A stretch of 64,000 bases of DNA from Planococcus liqunii (GTDB lineage: Bacteria; Bacillota; Bacilli; Bacillales_A; Planococcaceae), in NCBI RefSeq assembly GCF_030413595.1, contig NZ_CP129238.1, forward strand, positions 3,534,001 through 3,598,000. Reading direction: 5' to 3'. Position 1 is the first letter of the stretch. Each line of letters opens with the position of its first letter. The notes below the pieces were generated by a model. That model ran no database searches and was not told the DNA's origin. It saw only the letters and a list, made by a program, of their open reading frames with translations. This document shows positions 16,816 through 25,957 of the stretch, one piece after another. The translations under genes and the position numbers were made by a program.

Positions 16816-17874
16816 TCAGCTTTTTGCTGTGTATTTTTTCACTGCCGGCAAAATTTCATTGCCGATCAATTCAATATTCCGCAGCAAGCGGTCGAACGGC
16901 ACACCGCCGAAGTCCATTTGGGCGATATAACGCTGGTGGTCGAACACTTCATGCTGATACAGGATTTTTTCGATTATTTGCTGCGGGCTGCCGATGTTCA
17001 TCACATCATGCGGATGCGCCCCCTGGTAGAAATGCGGCTTTGGATAGCCCCGGCCGTTTGTCAGCATCATGCCTTTGTCGATATGCGGATGCATCTCATC
17101 AAATGCCTGCTGCGTCGTTTCAGCAGCATGGAAAAATCCGGCTGTCGCCACCGGCAGCTCAGCTGGATTGAAGCCGCTTTCGCCCGCGGCTTCCCGGTAA
17201 GCGTCCACCGTGTACTTAAAGCTTTCCGCCGGTCCGCCAAGTGTCGCAAGCATCATCGGAACCCCGGCATGCCCTGCTTTAATGGCGCTTGCCGGATGCC
17301 CCCCGACCGCACGCCAAATCGGCAATGAGCCGTTCTGTGGACGCGGGATGATGCGGGCGTTGCGGAGCGGCGCCCGGAATTCGCCGCTCCAATTGACCAC
17401 TTCCTGCTTATTGATCTGGAGCAGCAAGGCAAATTTCTCTTCATAAAGCTCTTCATAATCTCGGACGTCGTAGCCGAGCAATTCAAACAGTCCGATGCGC
17501 GACGCGCGGCCGGCAACTATTTCCGCCCGCCCTTCTGAAATCAGATCGATCGTGGCGAAGTCTTCATAAACGCGCACCGGATCAGATGTGCTGATGATGG
17601 TCGATGAACTCGAAATCTTGATCTTTTGGGTCGCCTGGGCAATCGCCGCGAGCACTGCGGTATGTGCCTGCGTCGCAAAATAGTCCTGGTGGCTTTCGCC
17701 AACGCTGAAAAAGTCGAGCCCAGCCTCTTCCGACAGCTTGGCCAGCTCGATAATCTGGCGGATGCGTTCGCCGGCTGAAATCCGTTCACCTGTTTGCGGA
17801 TCCGGAATATGGTCCCCTAATGTATACAGCCCGAATTCCAGGCCATTCTGCTGATTGATGCGGTATTTCTCCAT
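16816..17874 (-). CDS. LLM class flavin-dependent oxidoreductase
   Basis: About 352 residues of luciferase-like monooxygenase fold: FGLYTLGDHIPDP, EEAGLDFFSVGESHQDYF, then TQKIKISSSSTIISTSDPVRVYEDFATIDLISEGRAEIVAGRAS (FMN-site region). It resembles the subgroup often listed with a partner FMN reductase, but no reductase gene is nearby. The frame starts at 17883, where the ribosome binding site would abut the ATG; the ATG at 17874 with AAGGA eight bases upstream is preferred. Substrate unknown. Confidence 0.85.
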   Translation of the reverse strand: MEKYRINQQNGLEFGLYTLGDHIPDPQTGERISAGERIRQIIELAKLSEEAGLDFFSVGESHQDYFATQAHTAVLAAIAQATQKIKISSSSTIISTSDPVRVYEDFATIDLISEGRAEIVAGRASRIGLFELLGYDVRDYEELYEEKFALLLQINKQEVVNWSGEFRAPLRNARIIPRPQNGSLPIWRAVGGHPASAIKAGHAGVPMMLATLGGPAESFKYTVDAYREAAGESGFNPAELPVATAGFFHAAETTQQAFDEMHPHIDKGMMLTNGRGYPKPHFYQGAHPHDVMNIGSPQQIIEKILYQHEVFDHQRYIAQMDFGGVPFDRLLRNIELIGNEILPAVKKYTAKS

Positions 17875-17883
17875 ATCTTCCAT

Positions 17884-18203
17884 CCTTCCCTGATATATGC
17901 ATTAAAGAATATCTTGAATTCAGTATATCTTTCCCTCCGCATGAAAGTAAGTAAAATGCTCTCCTTTTTTCAAGCTGTTCCTTAAATCCCTACCGTTCTA
18001 GAAGGTGGGAATAAGTTTACAAAAAATTGTTATAATCTGTAATAAAAGTGTTTCTTTATTTTCTTTTAAAATCTATAATGAATGAAAGAGAATTTCTTTT
18101 TATCAAAAAAGTACTTTTATATTATATATTTTAATTATCAGTCAACTTACAATAAGATGATTGCTGACTCTTCCATCCGAAGAACGCCCTTACTCTGAAT
18201 GAG
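17884..18203. other. AT-rich divergent intergenic region
   Basis: About 320 bp between the divergent LLM and GGDEF-EAL genes. A TTGTTATAAT near 18030 could be a -10 element, but no well-spaced -35 is evident. No gene is seen. Confidence 0.5.
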
Positions 18204-20624
18204 GTGAAGACCATTATAAAGCCTGAACCCTCCAAATTGTATATTTCTTATTTGATCTTCCACATTACCGTCTATTACATATGGCTTTTTTACGGAGGTT
18301 TTACCGAAACTGTCCAGACCATCGGAACTTACGCCATTCCGTTTTCCGCTTCATTGGTTGCCACGCTGACGCTTTATACCGTTTACCGAAAGAAGCAAGG
18401 CCCAAGAAAGTATTTCTGGCTTCTTTTTGCGCTGGGCTGCCTCAGCTACGCCATTGCAGAAGGCATCCGGATCTATTATTCGGTGATTCCGAAAAGCGAA
18501 GTGCCTTACCCAGGATGGGCAGACCTTTTCTATTTCCTCCAGATTCTTTTTTTCATCGCCGCTTTTCTCCAGCAGCTGTGGCAGAAGAAAAAAAACACCG
18601 ATCAGATTAAATTCCTGTTCGATATGTGCATCATCATGGCTGTCTTCACTGCACTCAGCTGGCATTATATCATTCAGTACGTATTTTCCGAAGGCGCGCT
18701 TTCTCCCGCTCTGCTTGCTACATCCATCGGCTATCCGGCCGGAGATTTGCTGCTCTTTTTCTGCGCGATCAGTTTTTATATGCGTGCAGACATTCTCTTC
18801 CCCCGCCCAGTTTTGGCGCTGATTTGTGCCAGCGCAGGCGTCCAGATTTTCGCCGACACGGCGTATCTTTATTATTCCACCAAGTCCGACAGCTACGTTT
18901 CGGGGACTCTTTTCGATCCGCTGTGGACAGTGGGACTTTTGCTGACGGCCCTCGCCGGCATATACGCCCTTCAGGAACAAAGAAGAGAGTCGGAAAAGCC
19001 TGGCTTGGCAGCGGACACCTTGCCAGCTGACGGCGACGGCATTTCACTGCGGCTGTTATTGCCTTACTTCAGCCTGGTGCTGCTGTTCATCGTCATGGTG
19101 TTTGAAAAAGACGGCCCTATGAACGGGCTGATTGTCGGAGCGGGCACTTCTGTTGCTCTGATTATTTTCAGGCAAGTTTTTACCATGCTCGAGAACCAGA
19201 AATTATTGGCCCAGTATCATGATTTGACTGCCATCCTGGAAGAAAAAATCGAACAGCGGACGACCGAACTTAGCACAAAGAACGAACAATTGGCGGTGGC
19301 GGTGCAGAAAATGGAGCATATGGCTTACCATGATGCGCTGAGCGGATTGCCGAATCGGAGGCTGTTTTTGGACAAATTGAATGCCGCGATTGCTTCAGCC
19401 AAAAGCCATTCGCATCAGCTCGCTGTTGTCTTTGTCGACTTGGACCGCTTTAAAAACATCAATGATACGTTCGGCCACGAGTTCGGCGACTTGCTGCTGC
19501 AGGGTTTTTCCAAAAAGATGGCTGAAAACCTGCGCCAAATCGATACCGTATCGCGGCAAGGCGGCGACGAATTCACGATTATCCTGAACGACATCAAAGC
19601 CACTGAAGACATTGTGCCGCTCGTCAAAAGAATTCAGTCCGTCCTCGAGAAGCCTGTAGTTGTCAACGGACAGGAATTGCATGTGTCCATGAGCATCGGC
19701 ATTGCCGTTTATCCGCAGGACGGAGAAACGACCGAGGAATTGATGAAACACGCAGATATCGCCATGTACCACGCGAAAGAAAACGGCAAGAACAATTACC
19801 AGTTTTTCTCCGATGAAATGCAGTCGACCATGTTCCACAAAATCCAACTGGAAAACGATTTGCGGGAAGCGCTCGACAACGAGGAATTCATCTTGCATTA
19901 CCAGCCGCAAGTAGAAGCGGCTACCGGGAAAATCGTCGGAATGGAAACTTTGATCCGATGGCGGGCACGCGATGGGTCCATCATTTCCCCAGCCGAATTC
20001 ATCCCGCTGGCAGAAGACACCCGCCTGATAATCCCGATTGGCAACTGGGTGCTGCACAATGCATGCAGGCAGGCGAAAAAATGGCATGACGCAGGCCATA
20101 CCCATTTGAAGCTTGCCGTCAACTTGTCGCCTCTTCAATTTATGCACGACGATTTGATGGACACCGTCGACGAGGCGCTTGAGTCGAGCGGTTTTTCCGC
20201 TTCATCGCTCGAACTGGAAATCACGGAAAGCGTTGCCGTCTATGACGCTGAAAAAACGATTGCCCGCATGCAGGCCCTGCGGAATATGGGCGTTCGGATT
20301 GCGCTCGATGATTTCGGCACGGGCTATTCGTCCTTGGTCTATTTGAAGAAATTCCCGATTAACAGCTTAAAAATCGCCCGGCCGTTTATCCAGGATATGG
20401 TGGACAATCCAAAAGACAAAGCATTGGTCGAAGCGATTGTTTCGATGGCCCATAGCCTCGAATTGTCGGTCATCGCAGAAGGCGTGGAAACGTCCGATCA
20501 GCTCGCTTCTTTAAGAAAGTTGAAATGCGACGAAATCCAGGGCTATTTCTTCAGCAAGCCGCTTGCTGCGGAGACTTTCGACCGCCTGATCAATAATAAA
20601 ATGGACTCCATCAACCTGCGGTAA
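18204..20624 (+). CDS. Membrane GGDEF-EAL protein (c-di-GMP turnover)
   Basis: 806 residues. About eight hydrophobic segments lie in the first ~330 residues. A short coiled coil (ILEEKIEQRTTELSTKNEQL) leads to a GGDEF domain (~370-535) with RQGGDEF and an I-site RQID five residues before it. The EAL domain (~545-800) keeps NLSPLQF, ITES, DDFGTGYSS, AEGVE and QGY, but has ETLIRW for EALxRW and LKIARPF where LKIDRSF is usual. The cyclase half looks active; the phosphodiesterase half may be weakened. The start is uncertain: the GTG at 18204 overlaps its own GAGG. Confidence 0.88.
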   Translation: MKTIIKPEPSKLYISYLIFHITVYYIWLFYGGFTETVQTIGTYAIPFSASLVATLTLYTVYRKKQGPRKYFWLLFALGCLSYAIAEGIRIYYSVIPKSEVPYPGWADLFYFLQILFFIAAFLQQLWQKKKNTDQIKFLFDMCIIMAVFTALSWHYIIQYVFSEGALSPALLATSIGYPAGDLLLFFCAISFYMRADILFPRPVLALICASAGVQIFADTAYLYYSTKSDSYVSGTLFDPLWTVGLLLTALAGIYALQEQRRESEKPGLAADTLPADGDGISLRLLLPYFSLVLLFIVMVFEKDGPMNGLIVGAGTSVALIIFRQVFTMLENQKLLAQYHDLTAILEEKIEQRTTELSTKNEQLAVAVQKMEHMAYHDALSGLPNRRLFLDKLNAAIASAKSHSHQLAVVFVDLDRFKNINDTFGHEFGDLLLQGFSKKMAENLRQIDTVSRQGGDEFTIILNDIKATEDIVPLVKRIQSVLEKPVVVNGQELHVSMSIGIAVYPQDGETTEELMKHADIAMYHAKENGKNNYQFFSDEMQSTMFHKIQLENDLREALDNEEFILHYQPQVEAATGKIVGMETLIRWRARDGSIISPAEFIPLAEDTRLIIPIGNWVLHNACRQAKKWHDAGHTHLKLAVNLSPLQFMHDDLMDTVDEALESSGFSASSLELEITESVAVYDAEKTIARMQALRNMGVRIALDDFGTGYSSLVYLKKFPINSLKIARPFIQDMVDNPKDKALVEAIVSMAHSLELSVIAEGVETSDQLASLRKLKCDEIQGYFFSKPLAAETFDRLINNKMDSINLR

Positions 20625-20626
20625 CC

Positions 20627-20677
20627 AAAAACCCGCTATCCCGTTTTGAATGTTAAAACGGGATAGCGGGTTTTTTA
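20627..20677 (+). terminator. Strong intrinsic terminator
   Basis: A long stem, AACCCGCTATCCCGTTTT and its complement, is followed by TTTTTT. It also serves the convergent kinase-like gene in reverse. Confidence 0.88.
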
Positions 20678-20695
20678 TGAAATACGTTAAACTTG

Positions 20696-21373
20696 TCACT
20701 TCCGGAAATTCAGCTGTTTCGAGACAATCTCCATAAATTCGTCGATCGACGAAGAATAATTGTTCCAGTGATGGTACCATTTCCGGATCGTATCAAGCAG
20801 CCAGAACGGCATCGGAGTGCCTTTGATCAGCCCGTAATATTCGGTGTACGCTTTTTTCAGGTGCTCCCACCGGAAATCATTGCCCGGCTTGATGTATTCC
20901 GAGACGTCGAGAAGTTTTGCGCGCCCGTTCTGCAGAAGAATATTCTTCAAGTGGATATCGCGCGGATTCATCCCTTGCGCGCGGACAAACTCCCGGGCCG
21001 CTTCCACATCAGCAATGACCTGGCCCGGAACCGGAATCCCCTGCAGCAGACAGTCAAACAGCGTCGGCCCTTCTTCGTATTTCAAAACCAATAGCCGGTC
21101 CGTGGCAGCGTAGCACCGGGAGAAAAATGGGGACTCCCCCAGCCGCTTGTACACTTCCGCCTCCGCTTCGAGTTTGTCCTGCTTGCCGTCTGCGTAGACC
21201 TTGAACGCATATCCGGGCTCCGTGAGCGACTGGAATACCGCCGCATCGGTTCCGACGCCGATGCAGCGCATATCCGACGCCGCTCCATGTATTGTGACCG
21301 GCTCATTGTCCGGGTGCGACGTTACAGTAAGGTTATTTAATGACGCTGAAGCCGTTTGCCAAAATTGTTCCAT
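20696..21373 (-). CDS. Protein kinase-like fold protein
   Basis: About 225 residues. A compact kinase fold can be read: Gly-rich GVGTDAAVF, Lys in AFKVYADGKQ, Glu in the following helix, catalytic loop NPRDIHLKNILLQNG (Asp and Asn present) and LLDVSEY in place of DFG. It is short for a Ser/Thr kinase and resembles the small YrzF/YbdM-like kinases of Bacilli or phosphotransferase-like proteins. The frame begins at a TTG (21388) that lies in the ribosome binding site; the ATG at 21373 after AGGAGAG is the start. The target is unknown. Confidence 0.75.
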   Translation of the reverse strand: MEQFWQTASASLNNLTVTSHPDNEPVTIHGAASDMRCIGVGTDAAVFQSLTEPGYAFKVYADGKQDKLEAEAEVYKRLGESPFFSRCYAATDRLLVLKYEEGPTLFDCLLQGIPVPGQVIADVEAAREFVRAQGMNPRDIHLKNILLQNGRAKLLDVSEYIKPGNDFRWEHLKKAYTEYYGLIKGTPMPFWLLDTIRKWYHHWNNYSSSIDEFMEIVSKQLNFRK

Positions 21374-21483
21374 GCCATCTCTCCTCAAATGTGACTTGCC
21401 AAAACCTGCATCCTGCCCTGCTTAGTATAATAAAAGCCGGTTCCCGCTAACAGCAAAAGGATTGAATGATGTCAGCAACAGGT

Positions 21484-21840
21484 TTAGAAATACCAAAAAG
21501 CGATGAATATCAAGATGGAAATTGTTACAGGGAGGTGCAGCAAGGTAACCAAGTATTGTCTCCTGCTCTTCAAGTATTTCCACTCCAAAAAAGCCTGGAA
21601 CAAGTTGGATGCGATAAAAACAACAATCAAAAACCAGATAAAGCGTGAATCTTCCTCAAGCAGCATAAACGGAACGATACACAAAACCAGCACTATCATG
21701 ATGCCGCTGACCCACTGGTTGATTTTCTTAGCGGGCGTTTCAGCCAAGCTTCCTTTATCTACGCCAAGCCATTTCCTCAGAACGAATTCCCACCCGAAAA
21801 TCACAATAAACAAAATGACGAGTACCCAAAAATAATCCAT
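21484..21840 (-). CDS. Small membrane protein, DUF4181-like
   Basis: About 118 residues, four hydrophobic segments (residues ~5-22, ~45-62, ~67-85, ~97-117) with a conserved-looking LRKWLGVDK loop after the first. Length and layout resemble DUF4181 proteins of Bacilli, whose role is unknown. Three ATGs occur in a row at 21846-21838; the third, at 21840, has the best spacing from GGGGGA. Isolated on the minus strand. Confidence 0.65.
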   Translation of the reverse strand: MDYFWVLVILFIVIFGWEFVLRKWLGVDKGSLAETPAKKINQWVSGIMIVLVLCIVPFMLLEEDSRFIWFLIVVFIASNLFQAFLEWKYLKSRRQYLVTLLHLPVTISILIFIAFWYF

Positions 21841-22062
21841 CATCATTCCCCCATCCCTGTCTGGTCTTTATACGTTCTTTACGGGCGAATGTTCCAAAAT
21901 AAAAGCAATTTTGCAGTCAGCCCCCTCTCACTTCGGATTGAAATTTTTTCACGGGTACTTCCCGTCTTGCCAGAAAACCGAAAATTTACAAAGTTTAACA
22001 CCTTCTTTAAGTCAGCTTAGCAATCGTCTGCAATACTGGATGACGTAAGCGAATGAGAGGAG

Positions 22063-22917
22063 ATGGAGACTTTGAAAATTGCAGTTATCGGCGATTTGCA
22101 TTATCCGGCACTCGAAGAAGGCTACCTGTTGACAGAAGAAGAGCGCAACGCATTTTACGAAACGTTTCTGGAACGCTTTTTTTCCATTCAAGCAGACTTG
22201 TATGTATCCATTGGCGACTTGACGAATTACGGGCTGAAAGAGGAGCTGGAGGAAGTCTACGCTTTGATTGACCAGCACCAGAAACCCTTTGTCCAGGTAC
22301 TTGGAAATCACGACGTCTACGGCATGAAGCGACGCGACGTGCTGATGGTCACGAAGCAGCAGCGCTACCAGGCCATCACGACTGATGCAGCTACTCTCGC
22401 TTTTCTCGACACTGCCAAAGAACAGGACACCAAGGACTGGGGAGGCACCATCGACCCCGAGCAGCTTGACTGGTTCGATGACGTTGTTGAAGGAAGCGGA
22501 GATCTGCCGCTGATCGTCTTCGCCCACCATCCCGTCCACGGCACGACGACCAATTCTGCTCAAGGCAAGCTCTGCATCCACCCCGACATTCCGGTGTGGA
22601 CCGTGTTGAGCCAAAAACAAGGACGCGGCCTGTATGTCAACGGCCATAACCATTTCAATTCGATTGTGGAACGGGATCAGTGGAGCTTTATGCAGATTGC
22701 CGCCGTACTCGATGAACAGGCAGTGCGCGTCATCGAAGTGTCGGACTCCGAGATTTCCATCCACTCCATCGACTTGTACGACCCGGAACTCAACAAACAG
22801 GCACAAGTGATCGGCAACGCCATCAGCCATTTCCAGCTCAATCCGCATCCGCTCGGGACCTTGAACGACCTTCAGCACCGGATTGCTCTGGAGCCGGCCG
22901 CCACAAAAGAAGCGTAA
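22063..22917 (+). CDS. Calcineurin-like metallophosphoesterase
   Basis: 284 residues. The five metal-ligand blocks are in order: IGDLHYP, SIGDLTNYG, LGNHDVYG, FAHHPVHG and NGHNHFN. These define a binuclear-metal phosphoesterase, and no signal peptide means it acts in the cytosol. The substrate (phosphodiester, nucleotide or phosphoprotein) is not evident. The ATG at 22063 abuts GAGAGGAG; a TTG at 22072, nine bases after AGGAG, is a real alternative start and would drop three residues. Confidence 0.88.
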   Translation: METLKIAVIGDLHYPALEEGYLLTEEERNAFYETFLERFFSIQADLYVSIGDLTNYGLKEELEEVYALIDQHQKPFVQVLGNHDVYGMKRRDVLMVTKQQRYQAITTDAATLAFLDTAKEQDTKDWGGTIDPEQLDWFDDVVEGSGDLPLIVFAHHPVHGTTTNSAQGKLCIHPDIPVWTVLSQKQGRGLYVNGHNHFNSIVERDQWSFMQIAAVLDEQAVRVIEVSDSEISIHSIDLYDPELNKQAQVIGNAISHFQLNPHPLGTLNDLQHRIALEPAATKEA

Positions 22918-22927
22918 GCTCTCAAGC

Positions 22928-22968
22928 AAAAAGACATTCCTACATAATTTGGAATGTCTTTATTTGCA
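22928..22968 (+). terminator. Intrinsic terminator
   Basis: An AAAGACATTCC/GGAATGTCTTT hairpin with a following T-rich run ends the metallophosphoesterase transcript. Confidence 0.8.
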
Positions 22969-23006
22969 TGCTGTGAAATTCCACTGCGGAGTGCCGCCTT
23001 CGGTTG

Positions 23007-23429
23007 TTAACCGAAAATGGCGCGGCCGTCTTCCATATGGACCGGTACGGAGGAATGTTCATGGACGATGCGCCAGGAGCCGTCCACTTTTCTGAGCACA
23101 AAAGTGAAGCGGTTCTTTGTTTTGCGCAATGGCTGGCCAAATTGATCAAGTGCCGCAAAGCTGATAATGCCATGCACATGGGCGGAGTCTTCGTATTCCT
23201 CGGCCGTCTGGCTCTTCACCTCGGCGCGCAGTTTCGCTCCTTCCTGCTCCATTCCGCTGAACCATTCCGTTACGAAAGCCCTCCATGCTTCGATTCCTCC
23301 GTATTCCCATTGCTCAAAGCAATCGAATATATGGACATCCGCTGCATATCCGGACAAAAATTTTTCGGCATCCCCTGCGTACAAGGCTTCCGTGTAGTTG
23401 GTTAACAGGTCTTGTACAGTCGCAAACAT
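23007..23429 (-). CDS. SnoaL/NTF2-like protein
   Basis: 140 residues: YTEALYAGDAEKFLSGYAADVHIFD at the front, WRAFVTEWF in the middle and FTFVLRKVDGSWRIVHEHSS near the end. This is the cone-shaped alpha+beta NTF2/SnoaL fold found in DUF4440-type proteins, which bind small hydrophobic ligands or act as isomerases. The open frame extends to 23588, but AAAGGGG upstream of the ATG at 23429 sets the start; the extra 53 codons look non-coding. Function unknown. Confidence 0.75.
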   Translation of the reverse strand: MFATVQDLLTNYTEALYAGDAEKFLSGYAADVHIFDCFEQWEYGGIEAWRAFVTEWFSGMEQEGAKLRAEVKSQTAEEYEDSAHVHGIISFAALDQFGQPLRKTKNRFTFVLRKVDGSWRIVHEHSSVPVHMEDGRAIFG

Positions 23430-23683
23430 ATAAAATCCCCTTTCTTGGCACATCGTTTTTAACAGCATTCGCCTCCGGCAATCCGATTTCCTGCCGGTAA
23501 ACCCGGTTGCCTTTTTGATGCGCGGGCCGCTGCTTTGGCAGGACGTTTCCTTTGGCGGCCAAAATTGAATATTCTGTGTCTGCTCCATCTGAATAAATTG
23601 AATCCGGGGACCACGGGGACGTGCACTCCGCTTCCGTTTTATATTAATATAGGTAGTGCTTGGAAAATTGGAAGGGGTTTATT

Positions 23684-25900
23684 ATGGCTAAATATCTATA
23701 TAAATTAGGGCAATGGTCCATGAACCATGCGAAAGCGGTGATTGCATCAGCACTCATCCTGCTATTGGTAATGGGCGGACTTGTGCTCGGCTACGGCTTT
23801 GAATTTGATGAAGATCTGTCGATTCCCGGCACGTCTTCGCAAGATACAATCGAGATGATGAAAGAGGAATTCCCGGAAGTCGGCAATGCCGGCGGCCAGA
23901 TCCTTCTCGTCCACAAGGCGCCTGACGGAAAAACCTTGATGGACCCGGACATTGCGGAGAAACTGAACGAAGTTGTCCAACGCGTCCAGGAGGACAAAGC
24001 AGTCGAAGCGGTCTATACACCCGACATACTGATGAACTACAACAAAGACCAGACCATCGCTTACACAATGGTCATGTACGACACAGTCGCAGCGGATGTG
24101 TCCGAGGAATCGATCACCCATGTTAAAGAAGCGGCCCAAATCACGGAAAACGCCGGCATCCAGACGGAATTGTCGGGTGACGTGGAAGTGCATCCCTTTA
24201 AAATGGAAATGGCAACGGAAGTGCTGGGCGTACTTGCTGCCTTCCTGATCCTATTTTTCACCTTCGGTTCCCTGCTTGTCGCAGGCATGCCGATTGTCAC
24301 AGCCGGAGTCGGCCTCGGAATCGGACTGCTCGGCGTTGTATTCGCGACGAACTTCACCTCCATTTCAACCGTCTGCCTGTCGCTTGCCGCGATGCTCGGG
24401 CTGGCGGTCGGCATCGACTATGCCTTGTTTATCCTGTCGCGTTTCCGCCAGGAATATGAAAAAGGCTATTCCATCAAACAAGCCGTTGCGATTGCCAACG
24501 GCACTGCCGGAAGCGCCGTCGTGTTCGCCGGCTTGACCGTTGTCATTGCGCTGCTCGGTTTGTCCGTACCGCAAATTCCGTTCCTGTCGATGATGGGCTA
24601 TACGGCTGCAGTCGGCGTATTTCTGGCCATCGTCATTGCAGTGACCGTCGTACCGGCTGTCATTTACCTGCTGGGCGATAAAATGGCCCCGCCGGCCGGG
24701 CGCAAGAAAACGGTCGGTGAACGATTTACCGACCGCGTCAAACTTTCCGGCAAGCTCATGAATGGGTGGGCCCGCCTCGTCGGGAAATTCCCGTTGGTGG
24801 TCGCTCTTGCCGGCATGGTCATTCTCGGAGTCATTTCCATTCCGTTTTTCCATATGGAACTCGGATTGCCGGATGACGGCTTCTACGGTGAAGACACCGA
24901 TGAACGCCAGGCCTACGATCTTCTGAAAGAAGCATACGGCGAAGGCTATCATGCTTCCCTTGTCGTTGTCGCAAAAGCGGAAGAAGGCGGCGAAGTTCTG
25001 AGCCAGCTGGAAACGCTGCAAGCGGACATTACGGCGATGGAACACGTGGCTTATATCTCAAACGTCATCCCGAAAGAAACGGGCGACATGGCCGTCATCA
25101 CTTTGAATCCGGTGACCGGCCCGAATGATGCGGAAACAAAAGAGCTTGTCAATGAACTCCGCGGTGCCGACTACGAAGGCATGGATTTATTCGTCACCGG
25201 TTTGACGGCCGTCAATATCGACACTTCCGATAAACTGGCCGACGCACTGCCGGTATTTGCGGCGCTGATTATCGGGCTGGCGTTCGTCCTCTTGGTTGTC
25301 GTATTCCGCTCGATCCTTGTGCCGCTGAAAGCGGTGCTCGGATTCGTCCTGTCTCTTGGTGCGACTTTAGGATTTGTCACATGGGTCATTCAAGACGGCA
25401 ATTTCTATGAACTTTTCGGCTTCTCGACTTCGGGCCCTGTCCTGAACTTCCTTCCGATTATCGTGGTCGGCATCCTGTTCGGCCTGGCGATGGACTATGA
25501 AATGTTCCTGGTCAGCCGGATGCGCGAAGAATTCACTCATTCCGGCGACGCCCGAAAAGCCGTGCTTGCCGGACTCCGCGACAGCGGCGGTGTCGTAACC
25601 GCTGCCGGACTCATCATGATTGCGGTCTTTACCGGCTTTATGATGGCGCCGGATCCGATGGTGAAAGTTATGGGCCTTGCGCTGGCATTCGGTGTTCTGT
25701 TTGATGCATTCATCGTCCGTATGATGATTGTGCCGGCTGTTATGCTGCTGATGGGCAAAGCCGCCTGGTACATGCCGAAATGGCTTGACCGGATTGTGCC
25801 GAACATCGATGTGGAAGGCGAAACCATCATGAACGAGATGGAAGCGCCGGAACGCCTGAAAGGCAAAGCCGTTTCGAATACAAAAGCTGTGCAGCAGTAA
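23684..25900 (+). CDS. MMPL/RND family transporter
   Basis: 738 residues in two similar halves: one membrane helix, an extracytoplasmic loop (~35-165 and ~415-520), then five helices each (from ~178 and ~535). Signatures are GLAVGIDYALFILSRFRQE in half 1 and FGLAMDYEMFLVSRMREEF in half 2, the paired Asp-Tyr of proton-driven MMPL pumps. Bacterial members export lipids or drugs; the cargo here is not deducible. AAGGGG seven bases before the ATG at 23684 selects this start over the TTG at 23660. Monocistronic. Confidence 0.9.
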   Translation: MAKYLYKLGQWSMNHAKAVIASALILLLVMGGLVLGYGFEFDEDLSIPGTSSQDTIEMMKEEFPEVGNAGGQILLVHKAPDGKTLMDPDIAEKLNEVVQRVQEDKAVEAVYTPDILMNYNKDQTIAYTMVMYDTVAADVSEESITHVKEAAQITENAGIQTELSGDVEVHPFKMEMATEVLGVLAAFLILFFTFGSLLVAGMPIVTAGVGLGIGLLGVVFATNFTSISTVCLSLAAMLGLAVGIDYALFILSRFRQEYEKGYSIKQAVAIANGTAGSAVVFAGLTVVIALLGLSVPQIPFLSMMGYTAAVGVFLAIVIAVTVVPAVIYLLGDKMAPPAGRKKTVGERFTDRVKLSGKLMNGWARLVGKFPLVVALAGMVILGVISIPFFHMELGLPDDGFYGEDTDERQAYDLLKEAYGEGYHASLVVVAKAEEGGEVLSQLETLQADITAMEHVAYISNVIPKETGDMAVITLNPVTGPNDAETKELVNELRGADYEGMDLFVTGLTAVNIDTSDKLADALPVFAALIIGLAFVLLVVVFRSILVPLKAVLGFVLSLGATLGFVTWVIQDGNFYELFGFSTSGPVLNFLPIIVVGILFGLAMDYEMFLVSRMREEFTHSGDARKAVLAGLRDSGGVVTAAGLIMIAVFTGFMMAPDPMVKVMGLALAFGVLFDAFIVRMMIVPAVMLLMGKAAWYMPKWLDRIVPNIDVEGETIMNEMEAPERLKGKAVSNTKAVQQ

Positions 25901-25915
25901 AATTTAAGACCAATC

Positions 25916-25953
25916 GAAAACAGCCGCCTTTTAAAGGGCGGCTGTTTTTTTGT
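25916..25953. terminator. Bidirectional terminator
   Basis: An AACAGCCGCC/GGGCGGCTGTT stem with T-tract lies between the convergent MMPL and M20 genes. Confidence 0.83.
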
Positions 25954-25957
25954 TCCG

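Noticed and set aside
18351..18980. 209-codon minus-strand frame
   Set aside because: Antisense to the membrane half of the GGDEF-EAL gene, with composition typical of a shadow frame.
22012..22929. Long minus-strand frame of about 305 codons
   Set aside because: Antisense shadow of the metallophosphoesterase gene, whose five motifs are clear; the frame product has no recognisable domain.
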